DNA of 64,000 nt, taken from contig JBANSL010000012.1 of assembly GCA_037127255.1 (NCBI GenBank), forward strand, positions 22,020,615 through 22,084,614. Direction: 5' to 3'. This DNA is from Persicaria tinctoria. Taxonomy: Eukaryota > Streptophyta > Magnoliopsida > Caryophyllales > Polygonaceae. The position numbers and the translations under genes were made by a program. Shown here one piece after another: positions 11,101 to 24,032 of the stretch. How positions within the stretch are numbered: the stretch's first letter is position 1; every line of letters starts with the position of its first letter. Under the pieces are notes generated by a model. That model was not told where the DNA came from, did not search any database, and saw only the letters and a list, made by a program, of their open reading frames with translations.

Positions 11101-14100
11101 TTTCTGTCATGTAAGGATATTCAATGCCTACTTTTTCTCATAAAAATGAAATTAATTAAAAACAGATCTACTAGTTCAGAGCTATGTACCAAAAGAACGG
11201 GGATGTTTGTGCTCTTAGCAAAACGAAGTAAAGCTGATGTGCATTCCTTCACCTGTTACAACCAAACAATACATCTTCCATCATGCAAGTTCATGGATTG
11301 ATGAAAAAGTTAAAATTACCATTGGCAAAAATAGGAACAGAAGTGAACTGATCTTGTTTTAAACAATAAGATCTGTAAAAGATAAATAAGTTTTTGACTA
11401 TGCATGAAGTTTAACCTAAAATGATAAGTATAAATGATTCTTCTGAAAAAAAAGGCAATACTCTGAAAACCTAGTCCATATAGTTGATCTCAAGATTAAC
11501 TTCCAAACATATAAGCTATCTAATGAATTAGACAACACTCTCGATCTCAAGACTAGAAACAAATTTAGACACAACAGACTACTTGCATACTATAAAATCC
11601 ATAGTATAGTATCTCACCTGTTGAATCCCCCCTGGACTTCCAGCCACTCCTTTCAAATAAACAGTCTGAATGGAGTCCACAACTAGTGCCCGTGTAGACA
11701 GATCTTTAACCTTTTTTATGATGTCCTATAAAAACAATAGCAAATCTATCATTTCAGGAACAACATTATCATATTTAAACCACATAGCATTGTTGACTGC
11801 ATTTGTCCAAATAAGCCAATGAAACCTAATAAATTCACAAATAAAAATAGGTACCAGAACATCTATTATGCAACTGTTTGATGGATTATTAACCAAACAG
11901 ATATGCAAAGTTGCAAACCTCAATATCAGTGCTAGAGTATAGAAAGAGTTCTTCTGTTGCAATCCTCATCCTATCTGCCCTTTGACCAATTTGCTCAACA
12001 CTCTGCAAAAGTAGAAATAAAATGAGCAAGTGAAAATTTGGCCTTATGTGATTGGTCAATCCAAAGGAAAATGGCAGCGAGGACAAAAGCAATCTAGTTC
12101 TTTTGAGATAAATTTTCCAATAATATTATCTCTGATCACCCACACGAATTAATATTAATCAAAAGATCAAAGTTGGCAACTCAAATTCACCATGTTACAT
12201 AGTTTTTCATTAATACAGAAGGACTAAAGGTTTTTCCTGATATGTTAGTCCAAAAGGCATAAATTTTGTATAGTAAATGAATAAGATGGAGCTCCAGTAA
12301 GCACAAGTTTATAGACAAAGCTGGATCTTAGTTGCACTGACCTCCTCACCAGAGACATACAACACTGGACCGGGTTTATCAGCAGTGGTACCTTCTGCAA
12401 TGATTGCAGCAATCTTCAATTTTAAAAGTAACGTGTCAGTTATTTATAAACATTGCATGAAACAGAAACAGAGAATATACCTGTAATAACAGCGTGCTCT
12501 TTCCAACACCAGGATCACCACCAACCAATGTCAAAGAACCTAGACACAAGAAACCCAACAAATAAGCTGAATAATTTGCAAATAGAGGTAAAAGGGACCT
12601 AGAAGGCAGAGGAAGAAGCAAAAAGGCAGCAAAGAGGGGGGGGGGGGGGGGGGGGGGGAGCAAGCCTTAACAAGTCATTATCTACTGAAGGAGGGGTGGG
12701 GCCTTCTCACCAAAAGCTTCTTCTCTTATCACTTCTTAAATCACCATAAACGAGTAACGATTTAATTTTTTTTTAAGCTTCCGCTGTTCTTTTCTAGATA
12801 CTAAACAAACGAAGAGTTAAGTACACGAGAAAGATCTTTTAAGACTCAAACACGCATCCTAAGGATACATTAAATTTCTTCTTCAGCTTGGAAATCAAAA
12901 ACATTCTATCATTTTTTTTTCAGTAGAATTATTGTCCACCGAGTGCATGTATATTTATGTTCTTAATCTTTTTCTTGATCTTTATCCAAGTTCTTTTTGA
13001 TATTCAGAAAGAAATCTCAACAATCAGTCGTGTCACATGAAGGGAAAAGACGACAAACAAACAAGAATTGCAGTCCACCTGGTACCACTCCACCACCAAT
13101 CACTCGAGCAACCTCAGCTCCAAAAAGACCGGACCTGTAGATTAGTCAGAGTTATGCTTCTTAGCTTGAGAACAAAAAAACAGACACTAAATGTTTATCA
13201 AAGTGCCTCGAGTGATTTTTAGAGGAAATTCACACTAACAAGAACTAAAACAATGTTCATCAAAGGAACTTTTTTAAGTCCTAGAAACAAGGAAGAGTAG
13301 AGGAAAACTAAACATCTAGTAATAAATTGGCTTTTCCATTTAGAAAATGAATAGCTAAAGCAACTTTAAACAAAAAAGATGCCCAGTAAATAATTGATAT
13401 TGAAGACATCAGCTGATTCAACTTCAACTGGGCTGCCCCTCATTCAGAAAAAAACAGTTTCCAAATTGAAACTACACTGCAGATTATCCAGAAACGTATA
13501 ATGATGTAAAAGCTACAACTGATCAGTCCTGGAACAGCCAACATTACATGCTTCAGTGAGACACAGACTCGTGTAAACAAACAACACACCAGTAGCAACA
13601 TAAAGCCACAAAACAGATGTTACTTAAGCGAAGCCATCAAGTTCAATAATCACTCACAAAGAAATGCGCCAGTCGTTCTGACTAACCAGCCGGCTAACAT
13701 CCCTGAGCCTCATGGGACGAGCCTGAACCGCCTCACCGGGCAACCACGACCTCAATGCGTGCTCCGAAGCCTGGAACCCATTGACCTTACCATCCACACT
13801 CTCCGTCACTGAAAACTGCTTAATCGTGCCCGTTTGCCTACAACTTGAGCAGGTCCCCCACCACTGCCCGTAAGACTGCCCGCAGTCAGAACACACCCAA
13901 TGAACCTTCGATTTCCCCTTCTTCCTACCAGACGCAAAGTTCCCAAATCCTCCACCTCCACGCCCCAGCCCCGACGAATTCGCTCGACTCTCGACTTCTC
14001 CCTCCTCGTTACCGCTCGATTCGGCGTCGGCGCTGCAGGCAGACCAGGCTCTGCGCGGAGGGTTTGCGATAGGTGAAGTGGAATTGGACGCGCCGATTGA

Positions 14101-14274
14101 GACCGAAACGTCGAGCGAATGGATGAAGTTCAAATGGCGAGGAAATTGGGAGTTGCGGAAGGGTTTCGGGAGGGAGAGAGCAGAAATTGGAGAGCAAGCG
14201 TGGTTGATGAAGAAGCGAAGAAGGGTTGAGTGTGATCGAAGGAGGCGAATAGCACTCATGTCTGGAAATTGCAT
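8149..14274 (-). CDS. RADA: RadA/Sms DNA repair protein, organelle-type, 15 exons
   Basis: RadA is a RecA-related ATPase that helps extend and branch-migrate recombination intermediates. Exons in transcript order: 14274-13658, 13134-13079, 12539-12481, 12413-12342, 12002-11919, 11725-11618, 11252-11190, 10982-10902, 10522-10457, 10133-9978, 9196-9119, 8918-8880, 8750-8668, 8586-8514 and 8325-8149. All borders are GT..AG, phases match and the stop is TAG, giving 603 residues. Visible features are a C4 zinc finger (C128, C131, C142, C145), Walker [11 protein letters not shown] (231-240), Walker B LVVDS (310-314), the RadA hallmark KNRFG (394-398), and a Lon-like C-terminal domain with FLNVVNG and [10 protein letters not shown]. 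The first ~75 residues are basic and Ser-rich, like a plastid or mitochondrial targeting peptide. A second Met (14259) in MSAIRLL is an equally good start. No break is seen. Confidence 0.95.
12636..12658. repeat. Poly-G run of 23 in a RadA intron
   Basis: Twenty-three consecutive G on the plus strand lie in the intron between RadA exons 13134-13079 and 12539-12481. It is the second long G/C run in the same gene and creates a false poly-proline open frame on the minus strand. Confidence 0.9.
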
Positions 14275-14336
14275 GGAAGATTGGGAGGGAGGAGAGACCG
14301 TGCCACTATGGTGGAGGGAGGGAGGGAGGAGGGTTT

Positions 14337-14345
14337 TTAGGGTTT
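14337..14345 (-). promoter_or_regulatory. Telo-box in the RadA 5' region
   Basis: On the RadA sense strand the sequence reads AAACCCTAA, about 65 bp before the first ATG, next to a second AAACCC-like copy. Telo-boxes are known near transcription starts of plant genes active in dividing cells. Its role here is inferred from position only. Confidence 0.4.
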
Positions 14346-14504
14346 TGAATGCATTTTGGGGAAAGAGGAAAACGCGCGAAGTGAGTGAGCAAGCTTGATC
14401 AGTTTCCGCCCATTTCCATCTTCCAGGTTTCCGGCTTTACTCGTTCGGAGCGGACACCAAAAAAAAACAAAAAAAAAATCTCAGACAACTCATTTAGGTT
14501 CTTA

Positions 14505-17500
14505 GGCTCCGTTTGCATGCTAAGTTTTTCGTAATCTTTTCAATCAAGTTTGACGCATTAAATAAAATATTCAACACATCAATTTTCTACTAACATATTG
14601 TCTATGTTTCTTGTCATGTTATTCTTTGAAATTTTCTTTTCTTGAGATAACGATACTTTAAATTTGACAAATCGGCCGCTTCCACGCTTCTCCTAACATC
14701 CGTCCTAAGTGAAGACAAAGAAAAGAAACCTTATAGTTTTTTGCTTAAGAAAATTGAGTTTGGATCCACTATGATATTTTATCTATTACACGTCATGTTA
14801 CACCTTTTAATTAAATTGGTCTAAATTATAAACCGATTTGATAAAGATACCTTAAGTTTAAATATATAAACTCTATATAGCTAAAGAATAAAATAATGAT
14901 ATGTAGTGTCTGTTTTTTGTAATGTCATGGACCCTTAATTAGAAAAAGGTATTCTATATTTAAGTATGAACCTTAAGAGGTCATAACATTAAACTTATCA
15001 AATCACAATGATTAAATAGTTAATTGCAATGATTAAACTCATCAAATCACAATTTATAATCTTCTATAATCTTCAATTTCACAAATTTCATCAATGGATT
15101 AAACAATTTATGCATTGCTATCTAAATATTTGGCCCTAAAAAATTCCAACGAAAATATATTGGAACCCTTGTCAAAGCTCCAGGCTTAAATATATGTTAG
15201 GTTGAGCATCGAATATTTTTGTTTTTTTTTCCCACTGTATTTAATATTGAAAATTAATTTTCATAACCATAATATATTTCACAGCATACTTGTGAAATGA
15301 GCTGCAGAAAATGAATGATTTATGTTTTTACTCATTTTAAGGTCGTGTGTATTTTAGTTGAAGCTCAATTACTCCATTTTTCCCTCTAATAGACTATTCT
15401 TTTTATGTATTTTTTTGAAAATATTTTGGTCCTTGTTATTCCTATTGTCTTTAATATTGAAACCTAATTTTTATCGCCATAATATATTTCACATCATGCC
15501 TGTGAATCAGGCTGAATAAAATGTATGTACAATCAAGCCATACAACACAATATCAAGCATGATATATAACACCCCATCTTGTCACACTTTAGAGCCTAGG
15601 ACTATCAATAGAAATATCCTAAAATCAATTCCATGGTAGAAGCTTTTTTATATTACTTAGTAAACATCAAACAAAAGTTGTTCACAACTTGAACCACAAA
15701 CAAAATTCCATGAGTAGACAATTACCATGTATTTCTGTTCTAGGTTTAACTTGTAGTCATAGGAGAATGTAGGCATTAGATACAAAGTGATTATCCGTAC
15801 CAAACATAATCGATTCATAGATCACAAGTGTAGTTGAAGTACATACTTCAAACAACCAACACAACCATTGAGACATGAACTCAAACAACTCCAAAATAAC
15901 TGTACATCTCATCCTTCAAGTCTCGTCTAAGAAGTCAGCTAAATCGCCCTATAGGAGGCTGCATCATATGACAAAAAATTCAACAACACTTTATGTAGAA
16001 ACATTACCCAAAATATAGATAATTCGAAGACCAGAACAGCTTTAGAACATCCCTAAATTAGCCTTTTCCGTGAGGTGAAAATGCTGAAAATTCCAACAAC
16101 ATGTTCTCCATTCACATCCCAACAAAACCAATTTGCATCAAAAGGTTCAACAACATCAGCCGGGAATTGCCATCTTCCAAACATTCAGCAAACAACACAA
16201 ATCCAAAGAAATCAACCCAAAATAGCCCTCGAATCACCAACATATATGATATCCACATAAATGTATAGGAGAAGGCATGATTGGAACCTATCAAGTAACA
16301 TTTTACATGGAACAATCAAATTCAATTTTGATTGAAATATGTACTCATATCAACAAATAAAAGCGAAGCAACTCCCAATAGACAGAATGGGTGCAATAAT
16401 AAACGAACCCAAAACTAAAACAAAGCAGAAGTAAAATCACAACAATAGCCAATGGAAAGGAAATGAACCAAACACCACATTGGTTGAAGAAGAAAACAAC
16501 AGCAACTTTGAACCACGAAAACAGCTCAACCAACTCAAAATAAATTAGTTCAATTTAAACAAAAAATTAGAACAAAGACATCCCAATAACCTTTTATCCT
16601 AATTTCATAATCAAAGTTGACATTTGAGAGCACCTCTCATTTGCTAAATGCACAACTTTCATTCATAAAAAAGGAAATCAAAGTTGAATTCTTAGAACAA
16701 CTTCACTTATGAAAAAAAAGTTATTAGATGAATCAACACAAAATAAAATTTAAAGGTAATCAAATTGGAGGATGTTTGAGAGCCCTCTCACACAAGTCTG
16801 AGATAGCTTAGCGTTTAACCTAGGTGGTTCTTCTCTTAAATGGAACAAATTAACTTAATAGAGCACTAAAAATAGGCACGTCTTCAAGAATATGGAGAGC
16901 ACATCAAATAAATTTTGAAGGGTGCGCATTTAAAGAGTCCTCTTAAAGGTTGGTGTAAAGGATAACATTCATAGTATGAATCAATTTCATTTTCCCTAAA
17001 AACTTAGATAAATGAACACAAAATAAAATTTGAAGGTAATCAAATAATTCTCTATAAACTTAGATGAATCAACACAAAATATACCTATAAGCATTTCATC
17101 AAACACCTTGTGTGCATACAGGGGGAGGCTCTATCGAATGAGGTTTTGGATATTGTTTTGCATGATTTGAATCATTAATATGATTGTTTTGTTGATGCTG
17201 AAAAACATAACCCTAATTCCCATCAACAAATCTAATAACCAAGCTATCCACATACAATCAAGCAAAGAACAAAACAATTTAAGCTTTTATGATCAATTTA
17301 TCACAATATGAAAACCCTAGATTTTGGAATTTTTAAAAAAATCCCAAATTGATTCACACACCCATGGACCTCTTCAAATTCAATCAAAAAATCCATGAAT
17401 ACAACTCCCTAAGCCCCAAATTTTAGAATTTCAAAACAAAAAATCGAACACATACCTGCTAGGAGTGCTAGCACATGCAACCCGTTGCTGGTGCCGCTAA

Positions 17501-19104
17501 CCTCACACCGCCTATGCTCGCACTCATCGTACGTTTCAGCGAACGGTATCTTATGGCCACATCGTTATCATCGTCCAGTCTCCACCATCTCCTTTTCCCT
17601 TGTCACTAACGGTGTTCATGGAAATGCTCATCTGCGTTCACTTGAAAACGGAGAAGGTGGGCGGAGAACGTGGGTCTTCAGGATAAACAACCTTTTTTTT
17701 TCTTTTGTGCCAATGGTTGGTTAAAAAAGAGTCACGTGGCTCAATATTTTACACTAACGGTGCTTCTGAAATTATAAGTATAAGGGGTAGATGGTTTTTG
17801 TTTTATAATGACCACTATTCCACAATGTCTTTTGAATTGTCAAAATTAAAACAAGGCAAAATTACAGAAAACCACCCTTTAAATATGGGTGTTTTCACTT
17901 AACCACCCGTTAAATTCAAAATTACATAAAACCACCCTTTAAATGGTATTTGCTTACAACTCACCACCCATTCAACTATTTTCGTTAATTTATCATTAAA
18001 TATATTATATTTTAATATTTTTAAACTCAAATTTGATTGTAAATATATTTATATTTTGAATTTAAGGGCTCGATCATATTTTAGGGATTATTTTATTTAT
18101 TTTAAAATAATAATAATAAATATAGCCTAGAATTATTATCTTAATTTATGGTTGAAAATGTTTATAAAATTTTAAAATATTATGGAAATTACTCTTGTTT
18201 TATTTATATTTTAAATAAGAGTAATTTACATAATGTTTTAAACAATTTAAAACCTAAATTAAGATAATAATTCTAGGGTTTGTTGATTATTATTTTTAAA
18301 AATAAATACAATGATCCCTAAAATATAATTGGGCCCTTAAATTCAAATTTTGAATGTATTTACAATCAAATTTGAGTTTAAAAATATTAAAATATAATAT
18401 ATTTAATGATAAAGTAACGAAAATAGTTGAATGGGTGGTGAGTTGTAAACAAATACCATTTAAAGTGTGGTTTTCTGTAATTTTGAATTTAACGGGTGGT
18501 TAAGTGAAAACACCCATATTTAAAGGGTGGTTTTATGTAATTTTCCCTTAAAACAATTATTGCTTCATTTGGCTAAAAATATCTTCTTCCCTAAATAAAG
18601 AACCCTCATCCCCCATAAACCACCAGAAGATCCACCCTGAAACTGCGCCACCACCCTTGCCTTGAATCCAGGTCCTCCACCATCAAATTTTGTCCACCAC
18701 CTCGATTCTCCGAACCATCTTCGTCATCTCGGGTATTGTTGGCCCGAGCTTCCTTCATGGCTCTTTGCCCCTTTCCAAACCCTAGGTTTAGATTCCTCTT
18801 TCCCAAACCCCTTTCGGTCTGTTTTTTTTTTTTTTATCGATTTTGGGTGTCCGTCCTTCGATTTGGCGGTCTTGGTTGTCGATTTGGGTTTCTAGGCTGC
18901 CGATTTGGTACCACTGCGGTTTGGGTACTACCCACAAGTCCTTACCGGTGAGTCATTCCGGAATGGTAAATCATATCCAACCAAACACACTTTATCTGCT
19001 TTCTATGCATTATAATTATAGTTTTACAACTCAATAATACATTTAAAAAAATAACCTCTGAAACAACATAATTACCTTATAATGAAGGTTATGCAAACGG
19101 AGCC
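14505..19104. mobile_element. Candidate PIF/Harbinger-type element, non-coding, 4.6 kb
   Basis: The left end reads GGCTCCGTTTGCAT right after TTA (14502-14504). The right end is its exact 14-bp inverted copy ATGCAAACGGAGCC, right before TTA (19105-19107). A TTA duplication and a GGC..GTTTG terminal repeat are typical of PIF/Harbinger and Tourist elements. The inside holds no transposase frame, is AT-rich, and has a diverged duplication (about 15238-15325 against 15450-15520). The two ends could instead belong to two separate MITEs whose partner ends are lost, hence moderate confidence. The foldback MITE at 17855-18547 lies within it. Confidence 0.45.
17855..18547. mobile_element. Foldback MITE, Mutator-like, 693 bp
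   Basis: The element is flanked by a perfect 9-bp duplication TTAAAACAA (17846-17854 and 18548-18556). It starts GGCAAAATTACAGAAAACC and ends with the inverted counterpart GGTTTTATGTAATTTTCCC. Complementarity continues almost to the centre near 18200, so nearly the whole element could fold into one long hairpin. A 9-bp duplication with long inverted arms fits Mutator-like MITEs. It encodes nothing. Confidence 0.88.
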
Positions 19105-19107
19105 TTA

Positions 19108-19560
19108 GAGTTTTCCCAAGAGTTTCTCCATTTTGGAGAATTTTGGACTTTAGGGAAATATTTGTCTTTTTTTCGGTCCAACGATTTCCCTGACCCATTC
19201 TCCAAAATATGGATCCATTAATAAAGCAGTAATCTCTTCCCTATATATGTAGCAAACGACAAAAAAAAAAATGGAGACGCTTTCCCACGTTCTTGAACCC
19301 TGAAATTCTAAAAAAAAAACTACCTTGGGAGTAGTTGTTCACCCTAGAAAGAAGATACAAGTAGGTTATGTTTCATCATCTCTCTCCCCTTTTTTATTTC
19401 GAATGCTTGCTTGCGATTGTTCTATCTGTGTTAATTCAATTGCACCGTATCCCTTTAATTATTTAGGGTTCAGTCATTCATTAATTAATATATTTGGTTA
19501 ATTAATTGATCTTGGGCATTGTTGCTTGCGAATCGATGTGAAATTGAATATTGTCCATTT
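19108..19560. other. Intergenic DNA, promoter-like but without a gene
   Basis: A CTATATATG motif near 19240 and pyrimidine-rich text after it resemble a plant promoter and leader, but no coding frame follows before the Mutator-like element at 19572. Confidence 0.3.
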
Positions 19561-19571
19561 GAATTTAATCA

Positions 19572-20385
19572 GGAAAACTAATTAAAATATCCCAACCTTT
19601 GGGGGTAGGGTAAAAATATATCCTCAACTTTCAAATGTAATAAAAATATCCTAACCTTTTAGGATAGTGGTAATATATTACCACACGTCTTCTCATCGGT
19701 AAAAATTGCTAACAACGCAGCCTACATGGATTTTTTTACAAGGGTTTTCTTGGACGGTTTACTTAGGAAAAAAATAAAGAGTTGGACTAGCCGGGTTCAT
19801 ACCCAACGCATTTTCCTCCCTCTTAACTTCTCACGTGGTCGCTTATTGAACCGTCTTCTAGGTCTTCCAAACAGTCATGCTTCCTCTTTAATGACAGTCT
19901 TCCTTCCTCGTGGTCGTCTATCTTGAAATATATCTCTCACGTCTTCTTCCTTTTTAATTTGATTCGTTCATGGACTTGACTGAGTAAGTTTTATTTTTTC
20001 CACTCTTCATTGTTGATGTTTTTGTCGGTTTAGTTTTATTGTTGTTTTGGTGTTAGGAATAGTTGTGTTGTGTTAATTTGAGGTAATTTTGACCGAATCA
20101 GTTGCTTGGTTGAATCAATTACGTTTTTCGGGTTTAATTTTATTTTTATAAGAAAACCGTTAAAGAAAACTCAAATTTAGTGCTAATTTGTAAAATGACT
20201 TCCGCGCAAGCTGCCTTGTCAAAAAAAATATACGTAAGCTGCCTTGTCAGCATTTTTGACCAGTGAGAAAACTCAGGGTAATATATTACCACTACCTCAA
20301 AGGCCGGGTTATTTTTATTACATTTGAAAGTTGATGATATATTTTTACCATATCCCCAAAGGTGGGGTATTTTAATTAGTTTTCC
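19572..20385. mobile_element. Mutator-like non-autonomous element, 814 bp
   Basis: An 11-bp duplication GAATTTAATCA flanks it (19561-19571 and 20386-20396). The ends are inverted copies starting GGAAAACTAATTAAAATA, and similarity between the two arms continues for about 110 bp. The centre (about 19690-20270) is unrelated to the arms and has no supported protein. Long terminal inverted repeats and an 8-11 bp duplication fit the Mutator group. Confidence 0.87.
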
Positions 20386-20937
20386 GAATTTAATCACATG
20401 GTCTACTTTTTTTTTTTTGGTTTATACTTCTGCAATTGAATGTCATGGTGCATTTCCTCAAACATTCCATGTAATTTGTTATGGATTGAAATTAATTTAC
20501 AATTCTTCAAAATAGAGAAACTGTTGGAATTTGCACAAAATTTTTTAGGGAGGATGAATTATTTTGATGAAAATTTGGGGGAATTGTTGGGCATTACTGC
20601 TTGGGAAGGAACAGAACAATTAAATCGACGACTACCAGTATGCTCAGCTCAATGGTTTATATGACATTATTACTGAAAATTAAGTCTGGGAAAGTGACCT
20701 TGATTCTGTTTCGATTTAAAACAATTTTAACTTGGTTTTTATCTTGTTCGAGTGCTTCTTAGGCTTCGTTTGGATGACAAATTTATAATGCAATTATGCA
20801 TCATGGGTCATTATTTTACACAAGACATTAATGAGTTTTAAAAAATTTAATTATATTGAATAATTATTCTTCTCGACTCTTCCTCTCCCTCTGACCTTTG
20901 CCCCTATCAGTCATCTCCTCCTATCCCCCTCCCTATA

Positions 20938-23900
20938 CACTACTAGAAAACGCATTCATAGCCACGGTAAATTAGCTATGAAACTTTTCGAGACTAATAT
21001 CATGGCTAACAACCTCAAAGATACCCACGGATAAATAATTTGAGGCTAATTTGCTTTGAAAATAACTTTGGGGTTAAAATTCGTGACCATATAACTTTGA
21101 AAATATATTTGAGGGTAAATTTAATGCAAAATAGGCTTAATAATATTTCGAGGGTAAATATGAGACTAATTTCGTGGCGAACCACCATGAAACAATTCAG
21201 AGGGCATATATGTGCCCAATTTCGATCCTAAATAGCTTCGAATCTATATGCGTGGCTAAGTTCAAGGCTAAGTTTTTCCTCAAATATTTAGCTTCGAATC
21301 AATGTCGAAGTGATTCAATTTTTTGGCACAGGAAGTTGAAAATTTGAGCGGGATTTTGAAATTTGCCTAGGATCTAGCCACAAATATTTTTTGAGGGCAA
21401 TTCCGTGAGAATAAGTAAATCTAGGGTTACTTAATAAAATTTGGGGCAAAATCTAAGTACTCTGTATACTCTTTCTCTCGCTTATTCAGGCCAGCGTTCC
21501 TCTTCAGATCTACTCTCCTCGTCTTCCCTGAATCTCACCCAAACCCTCGCCTCTCCTTGAATCTCGACTATGCGCGACGGCCGGCCGACCTCCCCTGGTG
21601 ACGACCATCGTCCTTGCCACTCTGCCCTTCCCCTTCCTCGCTCGTCGGTCACCTTCTATGGTAAGTACATGCCCTTCGCCTCTCTCTTTCTCTCCCTTGT
21701 GCCCCCATTCCCTCCGCATCTTCACCCCACAGATTTGTAGATCTGAATCCCTCACCTCTCCAATCTCCGAAATGAAGACTTTTATCAGCGATATGAGACT
21801 GCATCGTTCTTTGATCAGCTTCCTCGACGCCGCTGCTCCCCTCGTTTTCTCTTGTAACCATCTTCCGCCCTCATCTCTCTTTGTTTATTTTCTAATTTCG
21901 GCGATGTTGTTCTTCTTGATTTAATCAAGTTTTTTCCTCTTGTTGATAGATTTTAATTTGTGTCTCTGGCCTGGGAAAGTTTTGATTTTGCAGGGATGGG
22001 AGTAGCGTATGGGATGGCTAAGTAAAGGCTTGGTGTGGTGTCGATGGGAGTGATGAGGCTGGAGTTGGTCAGGAGGTCGATTATCCCAGTGGTAATGGCT
22101 GAAATTATTGCAAATCAATTTAGGTACTGGTTGATTAGGCTAAATTGTTGTTGATGAGTTATTGGTTTATTATAATACTCGGTTTATGTTCAGATTAAGG
22201 TATCAATTTATTGAATTTGTAGAGGGTCTAACATAAGGCAAAAGAGCTATTGATTATCTTAATATTTATCGTTGTAGATGTCAAATTGTAGGATTTTGGC
22301 TAACTGAACTACGAGTGAAATCTTGGTTTGAGTGTTATTAATCCAAAAAGTTGAAGGAATGATATGATTTTATTTAACCCTAAATTTTCAGTATTAATGA
22401 GTTAGGGTTTCTTTGATTTCACCTCATTATAACTTGTTCCAAATTTTGTTCAGTGTTAATGATTTAGGGTTTCCTATGTCTCTTTGGTTAGGATTTTAGA
22501 GAAATACAAAATGACGTTCAGTCACATAGAGAATAAGAAGGTAAAATATTGAAATCTATCTAGTCATTTGTTGGAATCTAGGTTAAACCTATTTGTGCTC
22601 AATTCATATGAAATTGCTGATGATGATTTATGTAAGAAGCTTGATAATAATCCATTAGAGTGTCTATGCCTACCAATTTATGATTTATTCTTTAGATGAA
22701 TTCAATTTCCAAGCTCTCCTTTGCTTGAAAAATCCAACTAACTCACTTCTTTATTGACTTGTGAATATGATAAATTGATAATACTCCCCATTTTCATCAT
22801 GGTCTTGCATACTAGGAAATAGGCATCCGTTGGCTAAGATTGATTGTGATTTGTATATTTTGTTGTTACGCTTTCCTTCCAATTGACAGTTTGTATCAGT
22901 AGATTCTAGGGGGATATTACATAGACAAACAAAGTTGGATCGACTAGATGCCATGACTTACACCTTTAACTATAATGTGTTTGTTTGTGCATATGTCGCT
23001 TTACATTTTCTGGATGGCTTGACTTGAATAGAGAATTTGTGACATTCTTATTGTCATGACGCTGGACATTTTCTGGATGGCCTGACTTAACTTGATTAGA
23101 GAATTTGTGGTATTCTTATAGTCATGAGTCTTATCATGTCCAATAACTTACATATTTTGCAACCTAGGATAGAACTCTACCACTCAAGCTTGATTTGGAT
23201 GTTATGTATTTTTATGTATGTAATCAATTACTGCTTATGTTTCCCCTTTTCTTGTGTTTTGTAGGTTATCTTTTGCAAGAGATTGAGCATCATGAAGAGG
23301 ATAGATACCAAAAGGACTGAGCTGCAATTTGTTAAGAACGAACAACTCATTCTTAGGTCATAATTCATATATGAATGTGTTTGAAATTATAGATAAGTAC
23401 ATACTTGTATGTTTTTCTTACATCTTACAATATATGGCATTGAGAAATTTTCTTGTGTTGAGGATTTGTTTGAATCTAAGAGAGAGGCATCCATTCATTA
23501 GCATTCTTTTGTGTACATTTCTATTTTCGTTTGATAATCAGTGTTGTGGTTGAATTTGCGGTGGTAGTTGTGTAGCAAAATACATCGAGGTGAAAGTGGA
23601 AGCTAAATTTGTTGCGACGACAATATTTAGCCTCAAATTAACTTGTAGTTAACCTTAAACAATAGCTTCAAAAATATTTAGCCTCAAATTAACTTGTAGT
23701 TAACCTTAAAAGGATTCGAGGCTAAGGGCTTCGATTTCAACCACACATCAATTTGAGGCCACGAGTTACAAATGTTGCACTAATGTCATTTAAGCCTAAT
23801 AGCCACGAGTTTAGTCATGACATAAGTTCGAGTATAAATTTCTGGCTAAATAGCCTTGAAATAATATTTCGAGGGTAAATTTAGTGGCCAAAATTCGCCA

Positions 23901-24032
23901 CGCTCTTTTTGGGCTCGCCTATACATTAGAGGGGCAATTCGTGGCTAAATTTGAAGCTAAGCCTATTCGAGGGCATTTTGGTGGCTAAAAGTGCGGCTAA
24001 AAGCATGGCTATGAGAGTGTTTTCTAGTAGTG
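20938..24032. mobile_element. Non-autonomous CACTA transposon, 3.1 kb
   Basis: The termini are CACTACTAGAAAACGC and its inverted partner ending GTTTTCTAGTAGTG, the hallmark of the CACTA (CMC) superfamily. About 500 bp inside each end is packed with short degenerate motifs such as GAGGCTAA, CGAGGGTAAAT and GTGGCTAA, in opposite orientations at the two ends. These match the subterminal arrays that CACTA transposases bind. The flanking triplets are ATA and CTA, so the 3-bp duplication is imperfect. The core (about 21470-23570) has a GC-rich leader-like start but no transposase, so movement would need a partner element. A 53-bp-period duplication lies at 23623-23714. Confidence 0.85.

Noticed and set aside
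12436..12663. Frame with a poly-proline start on the minus strand
   Set aside because: The proline run is the C23 tract in an intron; only 12481-12539 of it is a true RadA exon.
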